Positions 24,918-34,593 are shown, numbered from the stretch's first letter. The stretch: 60,437 bases of DNA from Verrucomicrobiales bacterium (GCA_002715965.1 PBAL01000093.1:1-60437), one strand, 5' to 3'. Notes: a model not told the origin generated them from the letters alone. Program-made: numbers and translations.

Positions 24918-26396
24918 TTATGCCAGGATGTCTTTCACCACGTGGCCGTGCACGTCGGTCAGGCGGAAGTATCTGCCCTGAAAGCGATAGGTCAGGTGTT
25001 CGTGGTCGATTCCGAGAAGGTGTAGCAGGGTTGCCTGGAAATCGTGGACGTGGACCTTGTTTTCGACGGCGTTCATGCCGAGGTCGTCCGACGCACCGTA
25101 GCTGATGCCGGGCTTCACGCCTCCGCCCGCCATCCAGACGGTGAACGCGTACGGATGATGATCGCGGCCCCAACGCGGCCGGTTGTTGATGTCGCCCTGG
25201 ATGAAGGGCGTGCGGCCAAATTCCCCGCCCCAGATCACCAAGGTGTCTTCGAGCAGACCGCGCTCTTTCAGGTCCTTCACCAAGGCCATGCTGGGCTGAT
25301 CGGTGTCCCGGCATTGCGTGTATAGCTCGGTGGTGACGCTGTTGTGTTGATCCCATCCCGCATGCATGAGCTGCACGTAGCGGCTGCCGCGTTCGATCAA
25401 ACGGCGCGCCATCAGGCAGTTGTAGGCGAAGGTTCCCTGTTCCTCCACCTGCGGTCCGTACATGTCGAGAACGTGTTGCGGTTCGGAGGAAATATCCGTG
25501 AGCTCTGGAACGCTCGTCTGCATGCGATAAGCCATCTCGTATTGCGATATGCGCGTACTTATCTCGGGATCGCCGGCCTGCTTGAATTTCAACTCGTTGA
25601 TCGCGGCAATGTCGTCCAGCAGTCCGCGCCGCATCTTCGACGACATGCCATTGGGATTGGCGAGGTAGAGAACCGGATCGCCCTGGCCACGGAACTTCAC
25701 ACCTTGATGCTTCGAGGGAAGAAAGCCCGATCCCCAGTAGAAATCGTAAAAGATCTGACCGCAGCTCGTGCCTTTGCTGACCGAGGTCATCACGACAAAG
25801 CCCGGAAGGTTTTCGCTTTCGATTCCCAATCCATAACTCAGCCAGGCGCCCAGCGTTGGGCGACCGGGAATTTCCGCGCCACTGAGGAAGAATGAAATGC
25901 CCGGCGCATGGTTCACCGCCTCGGTGTGCATGCTCTTCACGAAGCACAACTCATCTGCGATCGATGCCGTGTGCGGCATGAATCGGCTGACCCAAGAACC
26001 GCTTTGTCCGTGTTGTGTGAAGGGCTCGACCGGGGCAAGCATCAGCTTTCCGGTCGGGTCCTTGGTCATCGTACTGAAGCGTTTGCCCGCGAAGTACTCG
26101 TTGGGCACCGGAGTGCCATGCATCTTCGCCTGGCGCGGCTTGTAGTCCCACAGATCCGTGTGCGTCGGCGCGCCGTTTTGAAAGAGGTAGATGACTCGCT
26201 TCGCCTTAGGCGCAACGTGCGGCAGGTCCGGGAGTCCTATGCTCTTTGCCTGCCCATCGCGAGTCAGCAAGGAAGCCAGGGCGGCCGTTCCGATTCCAGT
26301 CGCTGTCTTGCCAAAGAAGTGTCGACGATTGATGCCAAGCCTGGCCTGGCCAATCGGGTCTTTCCATGAGTCGTCGTTCAAGATCGGGTGATCCAT
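24918..26396 (-). CDS. DUF1501 protein, Tat-exported (1)
   Basis: A 492-residue DUF1501 protein, a family related to the alkaline-phosphatase/sulfatase superfamily but without known activity. The N-terminus has a twin-arginine-like signal (GINRRHFFGKTATGIGTAALASLL), followed by RVIYLFQNGAPTHTDLWDYKP and later WGGEFGRTPFIQGDINNRPRWGRDHHPYAF, the usual C-terminal core with metal-binding-type Asp/His residues. It begins one base after the stop of the PSD1 gene (TGACATG), so translation is coupled. These pairs are widespread in Planctomycetes and Verrucomicrobia; the partner carries a c-type heme site. Confidence 0.92.
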   Translation of the reverse strand: MDHPILNDDSWKDPIGQARLGINRRHFFGKTATGIGTAALASLLTRDGQAKSIGLPDLPHVAPKAKRVIYLFQNGAPTHTDLWDYKPRQAKMHGTPVPNEYFAGKRFSTMTKDPTGKLMLAPVEPFTQHGQSGSWVSRFMPHTASIADELCFVKSMHTEAVNHAPGISFFLSGAEIPGRPTLGAWLSYGLGIESENLPGFVVMTSVSKGTSCGQIFYDFYWGSGFLPSKHQGVKFRGQGDPVLYLANPNGMSSKMRRGLLDDIAAINELKFKQAGDPEISTRISQYEMAYRMQTSVPELTDISSEPQHVLDMYGPQVEEQGTFAYNCLMARRLIERGSRYVQLMHAGWDQHNSVTTELYTQCRDTDQPSMALVKDLKERGLLEDTLVIWGGEFGRTPFIQGDINNRPRWGRDHHPYAFTVWMAGGGVKPGISYGASDDLGMNAVENKVHVHDFQATLLHLLGIDHEHLTYRFQGRYFRLTDVHGHVVKDILA

Positions 26397-26397
26397 G

Positions 26398-29300
26398 TCA
26401 TTCCTTGGTCAGGGCTTCGTCCAGGTTCAGGAGACCGAGGCAAACCGATGCCAAAGCAGCGTGTTCCAACTTGTCCAGGTTTTCATCACGCTTGGATTCG
26501 CCTACGTTTAAGAATTCCTCCAGCGCCTCTTCGTCCGACTTGAACTGCGCTCGTGCCCGGTCCAATCCACGCTTCCAGATCTTCAGCTCCTGTTCACCAG
26601 GCGAACGCGAAAGCACCAATCGACTGGCATGGCGCAATCGATCGGAATCGGATGCCTTGCCGCCAGTTGCCGTCAACACGCGCTGTGCCATCGCGCGGGC
26701 GGCTTCGACGTAAGTGATGTCATTGAGCGTGGCCAGCGCGTGCAGCGGAGTGTTCGTACGCGGGGTCTTGACCGTACAAACCTGACGGGCACCGGAATCA
26801 AAGAACATCGTCGGTCCAATGATGCGTCGCCAGAAAACGTAGATGCTTCGGCGATACAGTTTATCACCCGAATCCTGCTTGTATTTCTTTCTTCCAAAAG
26901 TGGCTTCCTCCCAGATGCCTTCCGGCTGGTAGGTGTTTACCGGCGCACCGCCAATCGCGCTGTTGATAAGTCCTGATGCGGCGAGTGCCTGATCGCGAAT
27001 CATCCAGGATGGCATGCGGAAACGCGCGCCGCGGGCGAGGAAGCGATTTTCGGGATCGCGTTCGAGCAGTTCTGCGGTGACATCCGAGCTGCGACGATAG
27101 GCTTCACTTGAGAGGATCAACTCGAGGAGATGCTTTACGTCCCAGCCGGATTCGATGAACTCGGCCGCAAGCCAATCGAGCAGTTCGGGATGCTTCGGAT
27201 ACTCGGCTTGAACGCCGAAGTCTTCGGCAGTCTTGACGATCCCGATACCAAAGATCATCTGCCAGAATCGATTTACCGTAACGCGGGCAGCGAGCGGATT
27301 TTCCGCTGAGGTCAACCATTGGGCCAAACCCAGTCGATTGGCTTTCGCGCCTTTGGGGAGCTTGGGAAGGAACGCGGGCACGGCCGCCGAAACCTTCTGG
27401 CCCGGTTTGTTGTAGAGGCCGCGCGTCAGCATGAAGGTCTCGCGCGGCTTCGGCATATCCTTCATGACCATCACCTTGGGCGCGCTCTTTTCCATGGCCG
27501 CGACGCGATTGCGCTTGGACTCGATCTGGTTCTTCAGCTTTCCGTAGGCCGGATCAGAATTGCGATGGGCGATGGCGACGCGGTTGGCCTGCGCTTTGTT
27601 GCGCTCAGCCTTTGGCACGGACAAGGCGGCCAGGAGTTCGTCCGACCCGCTGCCAATTTGGGGCTTCGGCGCATCCGTGGTGGAAAGCCGGAAACATCCA
27701 ATCAGATGCTGCTTGTGCTGCGAATCATGCCGGAGCGTGAAGAGGAGCTGGGTGTCCTTGTCCAACTTCAACGGCTCGGCGAGCGTGAACACGCCGATGT
27801 GTTCGCGATCCACAATCCGCCCATCCCACACGCCCCAACCGGTCTTCTTGTCACCGTCCAGCGTGCGGGCGATCTTCAATCCACCTTGTTCGAACGTTGC
27901 CTCTGCTTTCGAGAATTTCACAGGCTTCGAATTCGGGTCACCGACGCGCAGCTCGAAGGAAGTAAGAACGAAGTTTCCGGAACTCGATCGCGAGATGCTT
28001 CCCTTGAAGAGCGAGGAATGCTTCAGGGCTTCCAGGCGGATGCCGTGAATCGTTCCACCGGCCTTGGTGCTCACTCGATAGGTGTCGTTGTTTGGGTTCT
28101 TTCCGCTGACGAGGATTGATGCGTTGCTGAGAATCTTGAGCGTCTGGTTATCTGCTTTGGCCGAGACGGGTTTGAGGGCTTTCCAGGGCGAAAGTTTCCC
28201 TTCATCCAGTTTGTTCGTTTCCCAGGCCGCCTGCGCTCTCGCGAGCTCACGTGCGCGTTGGCCGAGTTGTTTTTCGAGTGATGCGATTTCCTTGCGTGTC
28301 TTCGCCATCGCGGCACGATTTGCTGGAGTGGGCGCGGTGATAATCGGGGCCGTCTGCGGGTTCCTGCCCGATCCGGTGACGGGGGTCTGATTAAAGAAGG
28401 CGAAAAGGCTGTAATAGTCCTTCTGCGTGATCGGGTCGAACTTGTGATCGTGGCAGCGGGAACAGTTGAAGGTCATGCCCAGCCAGATCGTTCCCGTTGT
28501 CTCGGCCATATCCATCACGTAATCCACGCGATTCTCTTCGGCGATGCGACCGCCTTCGCCGTTGATCATGTGATTGCGATTGAACCCGGTGGCCAGTCGC
28601 GTTTTGAAGGTGGCGTTGGGCAGCAAATCCCCGGCAAGTTGCCAGATGGTGAACTTGTCCCAGGGAAAGTTGTTGTTGAAGGCGTCAATCACCCAGTCGC
28701 GCCAGGGCCACATCGTCCGCTCGCTGTCGCCTTGGTAACCGTTGGAGTCCGCGTAACGTGCCGCATCCAGCCAATCCCAGGCCATTCGCTCGCCATAGCC
28801 GGGTTTGGCAAGCGCGCGACGGATGGCGCGCTTCCAGGCACCGGATTCTTCGTCGCCAAGGAAGGCATCGATCTCTTTCAAGCTCGGCGGCAGGCCGGTC
28901 ATATCGAGGTGCAGACGACGGATCAGCGTTTCACGTGTAGCGCGGACCTGCGGCTTGAGTCCTTCGGTTTCCAGCGTGCGATTGATGAACGCATCCACCG
29001 GATTGGCCTTGGCGTTGGGCAGTTCCGATTTTCGAATCGGAGTAAGCGACCAATGGGGCCCCCACTTGGCGCCTTCATCTATCCACTGCTTGATCTTGCT
29101 GATCTCTTCGGCGGAAAGGAATCGCCCGAGTTCTGCGGGGGGCATTTTTTCATCCGAATCTTCCGTGAGCAACCGCTTCATCAACTCGCTTCTGGAAGAC
29201 GCGCCGGGGACCACCACCGCGTAGCCGTCACGATCCATCTTGACGTTCTTTTCCTCATCCAGGCGCAGCCCGCTCTGGCGTGCCTTCGGATCCGGACCGT

Positions 29301-29424
29301 GGCATTGAAAACACTTGTCCGAGAACAATGGCAGAATCTCGCGGGAGAAATCGATCTCCGCGCGGGACGCGGCCGTCGTCAGCGCAAACGCCACGGCGAC
29401 GATTCTGCAAATGTGTTTTCGCAT
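26398..29424 (-). CDS. PSD1-type protein (PSCyt1 - DUF1549 - DUF1553)
   Basis: About 1,008 residues, exported (signal MRKHICRIVAVAFALTTAASRA; ATG 29424 chosen over an upstream frame to 29589). A planctomycete cytochrome-C-like segment carries CFQCH (Cys38, Cys41, His42) for covalent heme. DUF1549 follows (DAFINRTLETEGLKP, LHLDMTGLPPS, RYADSNGYQGDSERTMWPWRD), then a central sandwich-like region, then DUF1553 in the C-terminal third (WLTSAENPLAARVTVNRFWQMIFG, TPLHALATLND). Likely role: extracytoplasmic redox or polymer-processing enzyme, function unproven. It is the first gene of the PSD1-DUF1501 module, divergent from the DUF1592 module across a 113-bp gap (29425-29537). Confidence 0.93.
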   Translation of the reverse strand: MRKHICRIVAVAFALTTAASRAEIDFSREILPLFSDKCFQCHGPDPKARQSGLRLDEEKNVKMDRDGYAVVVPGASSRSELMKRLLTEDSDEKMPPAELGRFLSAEEISKIKQWIDEGAKWGPHWSLTPIRKSELPNAKANPVDAFINRTLETEGLKPQVRATRETLIRRLHLDMTGLPPSLKEIDAFLGDEESGAWKRAIRRALAKPGYGERMAWDWLDAARYADSNGYQGDSERTMWPWRDWVIDAFNNNFPWDKFTIWQLAGDLLPNATFKTRLATGFNRNHMINGEGGRIAEENRVDYVMDMAETTGTIWLGMTFNCSRCHDHKFDPITQKDYYSLFAFFNQTPVTGSGRNPQTAPIITAPTPANRAAMAKTRKEIASLEKQLGQRARELARAQAAWETNKLDEGKLSPWKALKPVSAKADNQTLKILSNASILVSGKNPNNDTYRVSTKAGGTIHGIRLEALKHSSLFKGSISRSSSGNFVLTSFELRVGDPNSKPVKFSKAEATFEQGGLKIARTLDGDKKTGWGVWDGRIVDREHIGVFTLAEPLKLDKDTQLLFTLRHDSQHKQHLIGCFRLSTTDAPKPQIGSGSDELLAALSVPKAERNKAQANRVAIAHRNSDPAYGKLKNQIESKRNRVAAMEKSAPKVMVMKDMPKPRETFMLTRGLYNKPGQKVSAAVPAFLPKLPKGAKANRLGLAQWLTSAENPLAARVTVNRFWQMIFGIGIVKTAEDFGVQAEYPKHPELLDWLAAEFIESGWDVKHLLELILSSEAYRRSSDVTAELLERDPENRFLARGARFRMPSWMIRDQALAASGLINSAIGGAPVNTYQPEGIWEEATFGRKKYKQDSGDKLYRRSIYVFWRRIIGPTMFFDSGARQVCTVKTPRTNTPLHALATLNDITYVEAARAMAQRVLTATGGKASDSDRLRHASRLVLSRSPGEQELKIWKRGLDRARAQFKSDEEALEEFLNVGESKRDENLDKLEHAALASVCLGLLNLDEALTKE

Positions 29425-29537
29425 GCTCAGGTGTTCGATGATTAAAGCGTGAATGACATTCAGTTCGAGTCTAAACGATCGCGTCCATGGGCTTGCCAAG
29501 CCGAATCGGGAAGTCCAAATTCGCTGGACTCGCACTG

Positions 29538-31616
29538 ATGTCCTTCCGTTGCAAATTTGTGTTGTTTTGCCTGATGGCACTGATGTCATTCCGCAGCGCC
29601 GACCGGTTGATTGCTGCCGACGCCGGATTCGAAGCAGTTCATGGTCTTTTCCAGAAACGCTGCATCAAGTGTCATGGCCGGCATGGGATCATCAAAGGCG
29701 AGGTCAACTTGACCACGATCAAGAGCGTCACCGATCTGACCCGGCGCACGGAATTGCTGGCGACCTTGTTGGAAGTGATCGAGGACGGTGAGATGCCTCC
29801 CGAGGACGAGCGTCCCTTGTCCTCGGAAAACAGGCACTCACTGGCGCAGCACCTCAAGACCATGCTCAAGGATGCGCTGGCGAAAAAGGGATTCGCCCAT
29901 GCGCCCATCCGCCGGATGAATCGCTTTCAATATAACAACACCGTCATGGACCTGTTCGGCGCGCAGCGGGACATCTTCCATCTGCCCGAGAACCTGATGC
30001 GACGGTACTCGGATTACTTTCATCCGGAGACCGGTGAGATGCCGGCGAATCTCCGCGTCGCCAGCCGTTCGCTGAGCAAGGACGTGGATAACTCGCGTCA
30101 GGAAGGGTTCATGGGGGTGGCATCATTTCCGCAGGATCTGCGCGCCGAACATGGCTACGACAATCGCGCGGATCACCTGAGCCTTTCGCCCCTGCTGATG
30201 GAGTCGTTCCTCGAACTCAGCCAGACGATCGTGGAAAGCAAGGACCTCAACCCGAAGGAATGCCGAAACTACAACCGGCTCTTTTCCGCGCCTGATAAAG
30301 AATCCGTTGAGGTCCAGGTGACGGAGATTCGAAAAAGACTTTCGTGGTTCCTCCGTCGTGCGTTTCGGCGTCCGGTCGGAAAGGAGGAATTGAATCGATT
30401 TACGGAATTTGCGGGCCGGCAGTTGAAAGCCGGAACGAGCTTCGCCGATGCAATGAAGACGATCGTGGGCGCGACCTTCGCCTCGCCGGATTTTCTCTAC
30501 CTCTATGATTCGGACGAAGGTGCCGAGACAAGCAACGGAACGCGTCCTTTGAGCGATTTCGAACTCGCGTCCCGCCTGTCCTACTTCTTCTGGGGCAGTG
30601 GGCCTGATGATGAACTCCTGGATCTCGCGGAGAAGGGAACGCTTCGTAATCAGACAACCCTCGGCACGCAGATCACCCGCATGATGAACGACCGGCGTGT
30701 GGTGCGCTTCTGCGATGCCTTCCCGAGCCAATGGATGCAACTCGATCGCCTGATCTCGGCTTTGCCTGATCGGAAGGCCTTTCCTCATTTCTACTACAAC
30801 AATTCCTACCGCGTGAGCATGCACATGATGCTGGAACCGCTGTTGTTGTTTGAAACTGTTTTCCTTGAGAACCGCTCTGTTGTTGACCTGATCGCGCCGG
30901 ATTTCAGCTGGGTTAGTTCTGCTTTGGAGGGCGCGTATCAGGGAAAGATCAAGGGCCGCACTGTGAACGTATTGACCTTCAAGCGCGTGCCTGTTTCGGA
31001 TCCGCGCCGGGGTGGGATCATTCCAAGCGCAGCCGTATTGACCATGACCTCCGGGCCGAAACGCACCTTGCCCATCACCCGCGGTGCTTGGATGAACACC
31101 GTCATCTTCAACGATCCGCCGGATCCACCTCCAGCCGATGTGCCACCGCTTCCCGAAGCCGACGAAGCGGAACTGGCCAAGCTCACGATTCGCGAACGAT
31201 TTGAAGCGCACCGCAAACGTGAGGATTGCGCGGGTTGTCACCGGCAGATTGATCCACTTGGTTTCGCGCTCGAAAACTTCGACCCCACCGGAGTCTGGCG
31301 GGACAAATACAATAACGGCCGCGACGTGAACCCGAGCGGTGAATTGTTCGGGCAGCAGTTCAATACATTTCTTGAGTTTCGCGAATTGCTTGCCCGCGAA
31401 CAGCGCAGGTTCGTTCGCGCATTCACCGGACACCTTCTATCCTACGGGCTGGGTCGCGAGCTGACCGCAGCGGATTCGCCCACGCTCAATGCGATCGCCG
31501 ACAATGCCATGAAAGGCGATGATCGCCTGCGTTCGCTGATGAAACAGGTCGCCATGAGTGAACCCTTTCGCCACAAGAACACCAACACTTCTCCAAGCAG
31601 TCATGCCAAACACTAA
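29538..31616 (+). CDS. DUF1587/1595/1592/1588/1585 cytochrome-type protein
   Basis: About 692 residues with signal peptide (MSFRCKFVLFCLMALMSF; ATG 29538 preferred to the ATG at 29487). It carries two CxxCH heme sites: CIKCH (42-46) near the N-terminus and CAGCH (564-568) in the DUF1588-like segment, followed by QIDPLGFALENFDPTG. Intervening signatures: IRRMNRFQYNNTVMDLFG (DUF1587), FLRRAFRRPVGKEEL (DUF1595), LASRLSYFFWGSGPDDELL (DUF1592), and a C-terminal LSYGLGREL (DUF1585). A periplasmic heme protein of planctomycete type; its substrate is unknown. The end overlaps the DUF1552 gene by 14 bp. Confidence 0.93.
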   Translation: MSFRCKFVLFCLMALMSFRSADRLIAADAGFEAVHGLFQKRCIKCHGRHGIIKGEVNLTTIKSVTDLTRRTELLATLLEVIEDGEMPPEDERPLSSENRHSLAQHLKTMLKDALAKKGFAHAPIRRMNRFQYNNTVMDLFGAQRDIFHLPENLMRRYSDYFHPETGEMPANLRVASRSLSKDVDNSRQEGFMGVASFPQDLRAEHGYDNRADHLSLSPLLMESFLELSQTIVESKDLNPKECRNYNRLFSAPDKESVEVQVTEIRKRLSWFLRRAFRRPVGKEELNRFTEFAGRQLKAGTSFADAMKTIVGATFASPDFLYLYDSDEGAETSNGTRPLSDFELASRLSYFFWGSGPDDELLDLAEKGTLRNQTTLGTQITRMMNDRRVVRFCDAFPSQWMQLDRLISALPDRKAFPHFYYNNSYRVSMHMMLEPLLLFETVFLENRSVVDLIAPDFSWVSSALEGAYQGKIKGRTVNVLTFKRVPVSDPRRGGIIPSAAVLTMTSGPKRTLPITRGAWMNTVIFNDPPDPPPADVPPLPEADEAELAKLTIRERFEAHRKREDCAGCHRQIDPLGFALENFDPTGVWRDKYNNGRDVNPSGELFGQQFNTFLEFRELLAREQRRFVRAFTGHLLSYGLGRELTAADSPTLNAIADNAMKGDDRLRSLMKQVAMSEPFRHKNTNTSPSSHAKH

Positions 31617-32964
31617 GACCGATCCGTTCACCTCCCGTCGCAAGTTTCTCACCGGCATCGGTGGAGCCGCGCTGGGCTTGCCTTGGCTCGAGAGCATTGC
31701 CGGCGCAGCTGCCACGAAGAAGCCGGCGACGCGCCTGGCATTCTATTACCTCCCGAACAGCCTCATCCGCCGAGGCTTCTTTCCCGGCGAGTCAGATCGC
31801 GACCTGCCGAAGTTCGCTGGTCAAAACAATGTGTGGCGTTTCGATGGCAAGACCGCACCGGTTGGCAAGCATCAGATGACGTTTACGCCGACCTTGGAGC
31901 CGCTGCACCAGCTGCGGGAAAAAGTTTCATTGATCACGGGATTGGACCGAGACTTTCAGAACGGCACGGATTCACATGCGCAGGCTGCTTCCTGTTATCT
32001 CACCAGCACTGTTCCCTATGCTGTCCCGAACTCCGCTTATCCTCTGGCACGAACGCTCGACCACATCGCGGCAGATTCCATCGGACAGGACACGCCTTTT
32101 CAAACGCTCGAACTGAGCTGCAACGACGCGAAGGACAACATCGAGTCGATCTACTTCGACAACATGTCCTGGTACGGCACGGATCACGTTGCGCCTTCGA
32201 TGCGCAATCCACGGCAGATTTACGATCGCCTGTTCAGCACCAAGGGCAACACGCGTTATCGCAACATCACCGATCTGGTTCTCGGCAACGCGAACAGTCT
32301 GCAGAAGCGCCTGGGTTCATCGGATCGGCAGAAGTTTGAGGAATACTTCGAAGCCATTCGCGCCATTGAAAAGCGGATGGATCGCATGGACGCCCTCCGC
32401 AAAGACATCGCGAAGTACGCCCCCGAACGTCCGCGCGATCATTTCCCTCGCAACGAATACATCCACCTGATGTGCGACCTGAACATCACCGCGCTTCAGG
32501 CCGGGTTGACCCACGTGAGCACGTTCATGATTGCATCGGAACGGTGGACGACAACGAACAAATACGAGGGCATCCTGGATCAACCACGCAGTCATCACGC
32601 GATGACGCACAACCAGCCGAAGTTCCTCGATGATCTGCTGAAGCTCGACCGTTTCCACGTGGCGGCCTGGGCGCGCATGTTGGAAAAGATGGATTCAATC
32701 GAGGAAGCCAACGGCACAACACTGCTGGACAACACGATTTTTACCATGGGTTGCGGCCTGGGTGACGGTGCAACCCATCAATACAACGATCTTCCGCTCG
32801 TGCTCGCCGGCGGAGGTGGTGGAAAATTAAAACTTGGAAGCCACATCCACGTTCCCCGCGGCACTCCCCTGGCAAATCTCTGGCTGACCCAGCTGCAGGT
32901 ACTGGGCGTCAATGCCAAACGTTACGCGGACAGCAACGGCACGCTTTCTTCAGTCCTCGCCTGA
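31603..32964 (+). CDS. DUF1552 protein, Tat-exported
   Basis: 453 residues; the ATG at 31603 places a Tat signal (TSRRKFLTGIGGAALGLPWLE) at the N-terminus, better than the earlier GTG at 31558. Family landmarks: FYYLPNSLIRRGFFP, SLITGLDRDFQNGTDSHAQAASCYLT and the C-terminal HQYNDLPLVLAGGGGGKLKLG. DUF1552 resembles DUF1501 and typically partners the DUF1592-type protein encoded just upstream (14-bp overlap). It is convergent with the flavin oxidase gene, whose stop is 7 bp away. No catalytic activity has been shown for the family as far as I know. Confidence 0.92.
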   Translation: MPNTKTDPFTSRRKFLTGIGGAALGLPWLESIAGAAATKKPATRLAFYYLPNSLIRRGFFPGESDRDLPKFAGQNNVWRFDGKTAPVGKHQMTFTPTLEPLHQLREKVSLITGLDRDFQNGTDSHAQAASCYLTSTVPYAVPNSAYPLARTLDHIAADSIGQDTPFQTLELSCNDAKDNIESIYFDNMSWYGTDHVAPSMRNPRQIYDRLFSTKGNTRYRNITDLVLGNANSLQKRLGSSDRQKFEEYFEAIRAIEKRMDRMDALRKDIAKYAPERPRDHFPRNEYIHLMCDLNITALQAGLTHVSTFMIASERWTTTNKYEGILDQPRSHHAMTHNQPKFLDDLLKLDRFHVAAWARMLEKMDSIEEANGTTLLDNTIFTMGCGLGDGATHQYNDLPLVLAGGGGGKLKLGSHIHVPRGTPLANLWLTQLQVLGVNAKRYADSNGTLSSVLA

Positions 32965-32971
32965 GTATCGC

Positions 32972-34198
32972 CTACTCCTTGAACCGCGCCGATTCAGCGG
33001 AAACCTGGCTGGGGTCGCGCCAGGCGAAGCGTTCCGAGAGTGAGTGCGGTTTGCGTTCCACGATATCGGCGATGACTTTGCCGAGGACGGGAGCAAATTT
33101 GAAGGCATGGCCGCTGTCGCCGGTAGCAATGACCAGGCCGGGCCGATCGGGATGGTGATCAATCCAGAAATTGCCATCGAAAGAATCGCCATAGAGGCAG
33201 AGTCTTCGTTCGACGATCGGCGCATTCTTCAACGCGGGAAATGTCGTCGCGGCAAACTGGCGAAAGCGTTCCTCCTCTTCTGGAAGAATAGTTCGCGGAT
33301 CATCAGGATGAATCGGGCGGCCAGGACCGTGGTTGGCAATCTTCAGCGTCCCATCGGCAAGAGAGGGAAAGCCATACCATCCAGTCGTTCCGATATCTGC
33401 CGCCCAGACGGAGAACTTCGGCGGGCGAAAGTCATCGGGATTTTCAACTTTGAAATGCACGACCGGTTGTCCCGTGGCCCACAGAACATCGCGTAGTTCG
33501 GGAAGCAGAGTGGCCGTCCACGCGCCGGTCGCCATGAGTGTGAAATCCGCGTGAATCGTTTCGCCACTTTCCGTTCGCAGACCGATTACTTTGGCTGCTC
33601 GCTCCACGAACCGGCCAAAGGTCTGGTGTTCTCGAATATCAACGCCAGCGGCGCGCGCATCGCGGGCCAGAAGTTCGACGGCCCGGCCACTGGCCGCCCA
33701 ACCGCCACGTGGATTCAGATAGCCATGCGAATATAAATTCGACTTCCAGGAAGGAAATCGCTGCTCCCAGCCCGGCTCAATAGTTCCCAGTGATTGTCCC
33801 AGCGCGGTCAGCGTCTTGTGGCTGTCGTATTCAAAACTGCCGCGTTGAGGTTCGTCGCGGGTGAGAACCAGGAACCCGTCTTCACGATATACCGTCTCGT
33901 TCCATTGCTGATTCCACTCACGCCAACCATCGAGCGCCTTCAGTCCCAGTTCCGTGTAACCCGCGTCACTTCCGTAATCCGCGCGAACCACCTTGCTGAT
34001 ATCCGTCGAAGCGGCTTCCGGTCTCGGAATCGGACCGGGATCAATGACGGTCACCCCCCAACCACGCCGACGCAGTTCGATTGCCGCAGTGAGTCCGAAA
34101 ACACCGGCGCCATTGATGAGGATGGATGAGCTTGAGGGGATAGTTGGTTGAAGGGTTAAAGAGTCAAAGAGGGCAGGGTGCACGCGGACCGAAACCAT
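32972..34198 (-). CDS. MSOX/DAO-like FAD-dependent amine oxidase
   Basis: A 408-residue flavoprotein of the D-amino-acid-oxidase fold, closest to monomeric sarcosine or N-methyltryptophan oxidase. The dinucleotide motif ILINGAGVFGLTAAIELRRRG starts near residue 26. The C-terminal CLYGDSFDGNFWIDHHP and GDSGHAFKFAPVLG segments match the MSOX pattern, with Cys334 at the position of the covalent FAD cysteine. It probably oxidises an N-methyl amino acid or similar secondary amine. The first 20 or so codons (LFDSLTLQPTI) are encoded by a heptamer-like repeat at 34143-34214, so the natural N-terminus is unclear; no ATG, GTG or TTG lies between the repeat and the fold. Confidence 0.85.
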   Translation of the reverse strand: MVSVRVHPALFDSLTLQPTIPSSSSILINGAGVFGLTAAIELRRRGWGVTVIDPGPIPRPEAASTDISKVVRADYGSDAGYTELGLKALDGWREWNQQWNETVYREDGFLVLTRDEPQRGSFEYDSHKTLTALGQSLGTIEPGWEQRFPSWKSNLYSHGYLNPRGGWAASGRAVELLARDARAAGVDIREHQTFGRFVERAAKVIGLRTESGETIHADFTLMATGAWTATLLPELRDVLWATGQPVVHFKVENPDDFRPPKFSVWAADIGTTGWYGFPSLADGTLKIANHGPGRPIHPDDPRTILPEEEERFRQFAATTFPALKNAPIVERRLCLYGDSFDGNFWIDHHPDRPGLVIATGDSGHAFKFAPVLGKVIADIVERKPHSLSERFAWRDPSQVSAESARFKE

Positions 34199-34214
34199 TC
34201 AACCCTTTAACCTG
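34143..34214. repeat. Inverted heptamer repeat over the flavin oxidase start
   Basis: GGTTGAAGGGTTAAA (34146-34160) and TTCAACCCTTTAACC (34199-34213, reverse complement GGTTAAAGGGTTGAA) form an inverted pair matching at 13 of 15 positions. The ATG of the oxidase (34196-34198) lies beside the right arm. The unit is related to the tract at 1443-1490. Confidence 0.5.
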
Positions 34215-34272
34215 AGGTGCGCCACCTCATCCCTCCGAACCCAAGACCAAGACAAGGAGTTAAGACAACGAT

Positions 34273-34382
34273 TAAGAACCAGGCAAACTGTCGTTTCATT
34301 GCTGCCGGAGTACTATCCCAGACACATTCTGGCAGGGTGGCAACAAGCCGGATTGATGTGGAGGGACGGGCTTGCGAGTCCG
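34273..34382 (+). repeat. Dispersed two-module repeat, copy A
   Basis: Module 1 (34273-34312, beginning TAAGAACCAGGCAAACTG) matches the reverse complement of 44114-44153 at 38 of 40 positions. Module 2 (34358-34382, GTGGAGGGACGGGCTTGCG) matches the reverse complement of 44251-44275 at about 22 of 25. The modules occur in opposite order in the two copies. The rest of the 34199-34593 gap shows no gene. Confidence 0.7.
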
Positions 34383-34593
34383 CAACCGATCAACAAGCCA
34401 TTGAGAATCCGCAATTGGATTTGACCTGGATTTTCAGCATAGCTGAGCACGGCTGGGCGACATGAACATCTCTGGTTATTGAGTCCACTAACTCGCAACT
34501 GCAATCACGCCCAAGGGCAGCGGCGTGGCATTGAAGCTCTTCGGCAGCCTGATCGGGAACACGGAGGATGCGTGACGCGCTCCAGTTCATGAC

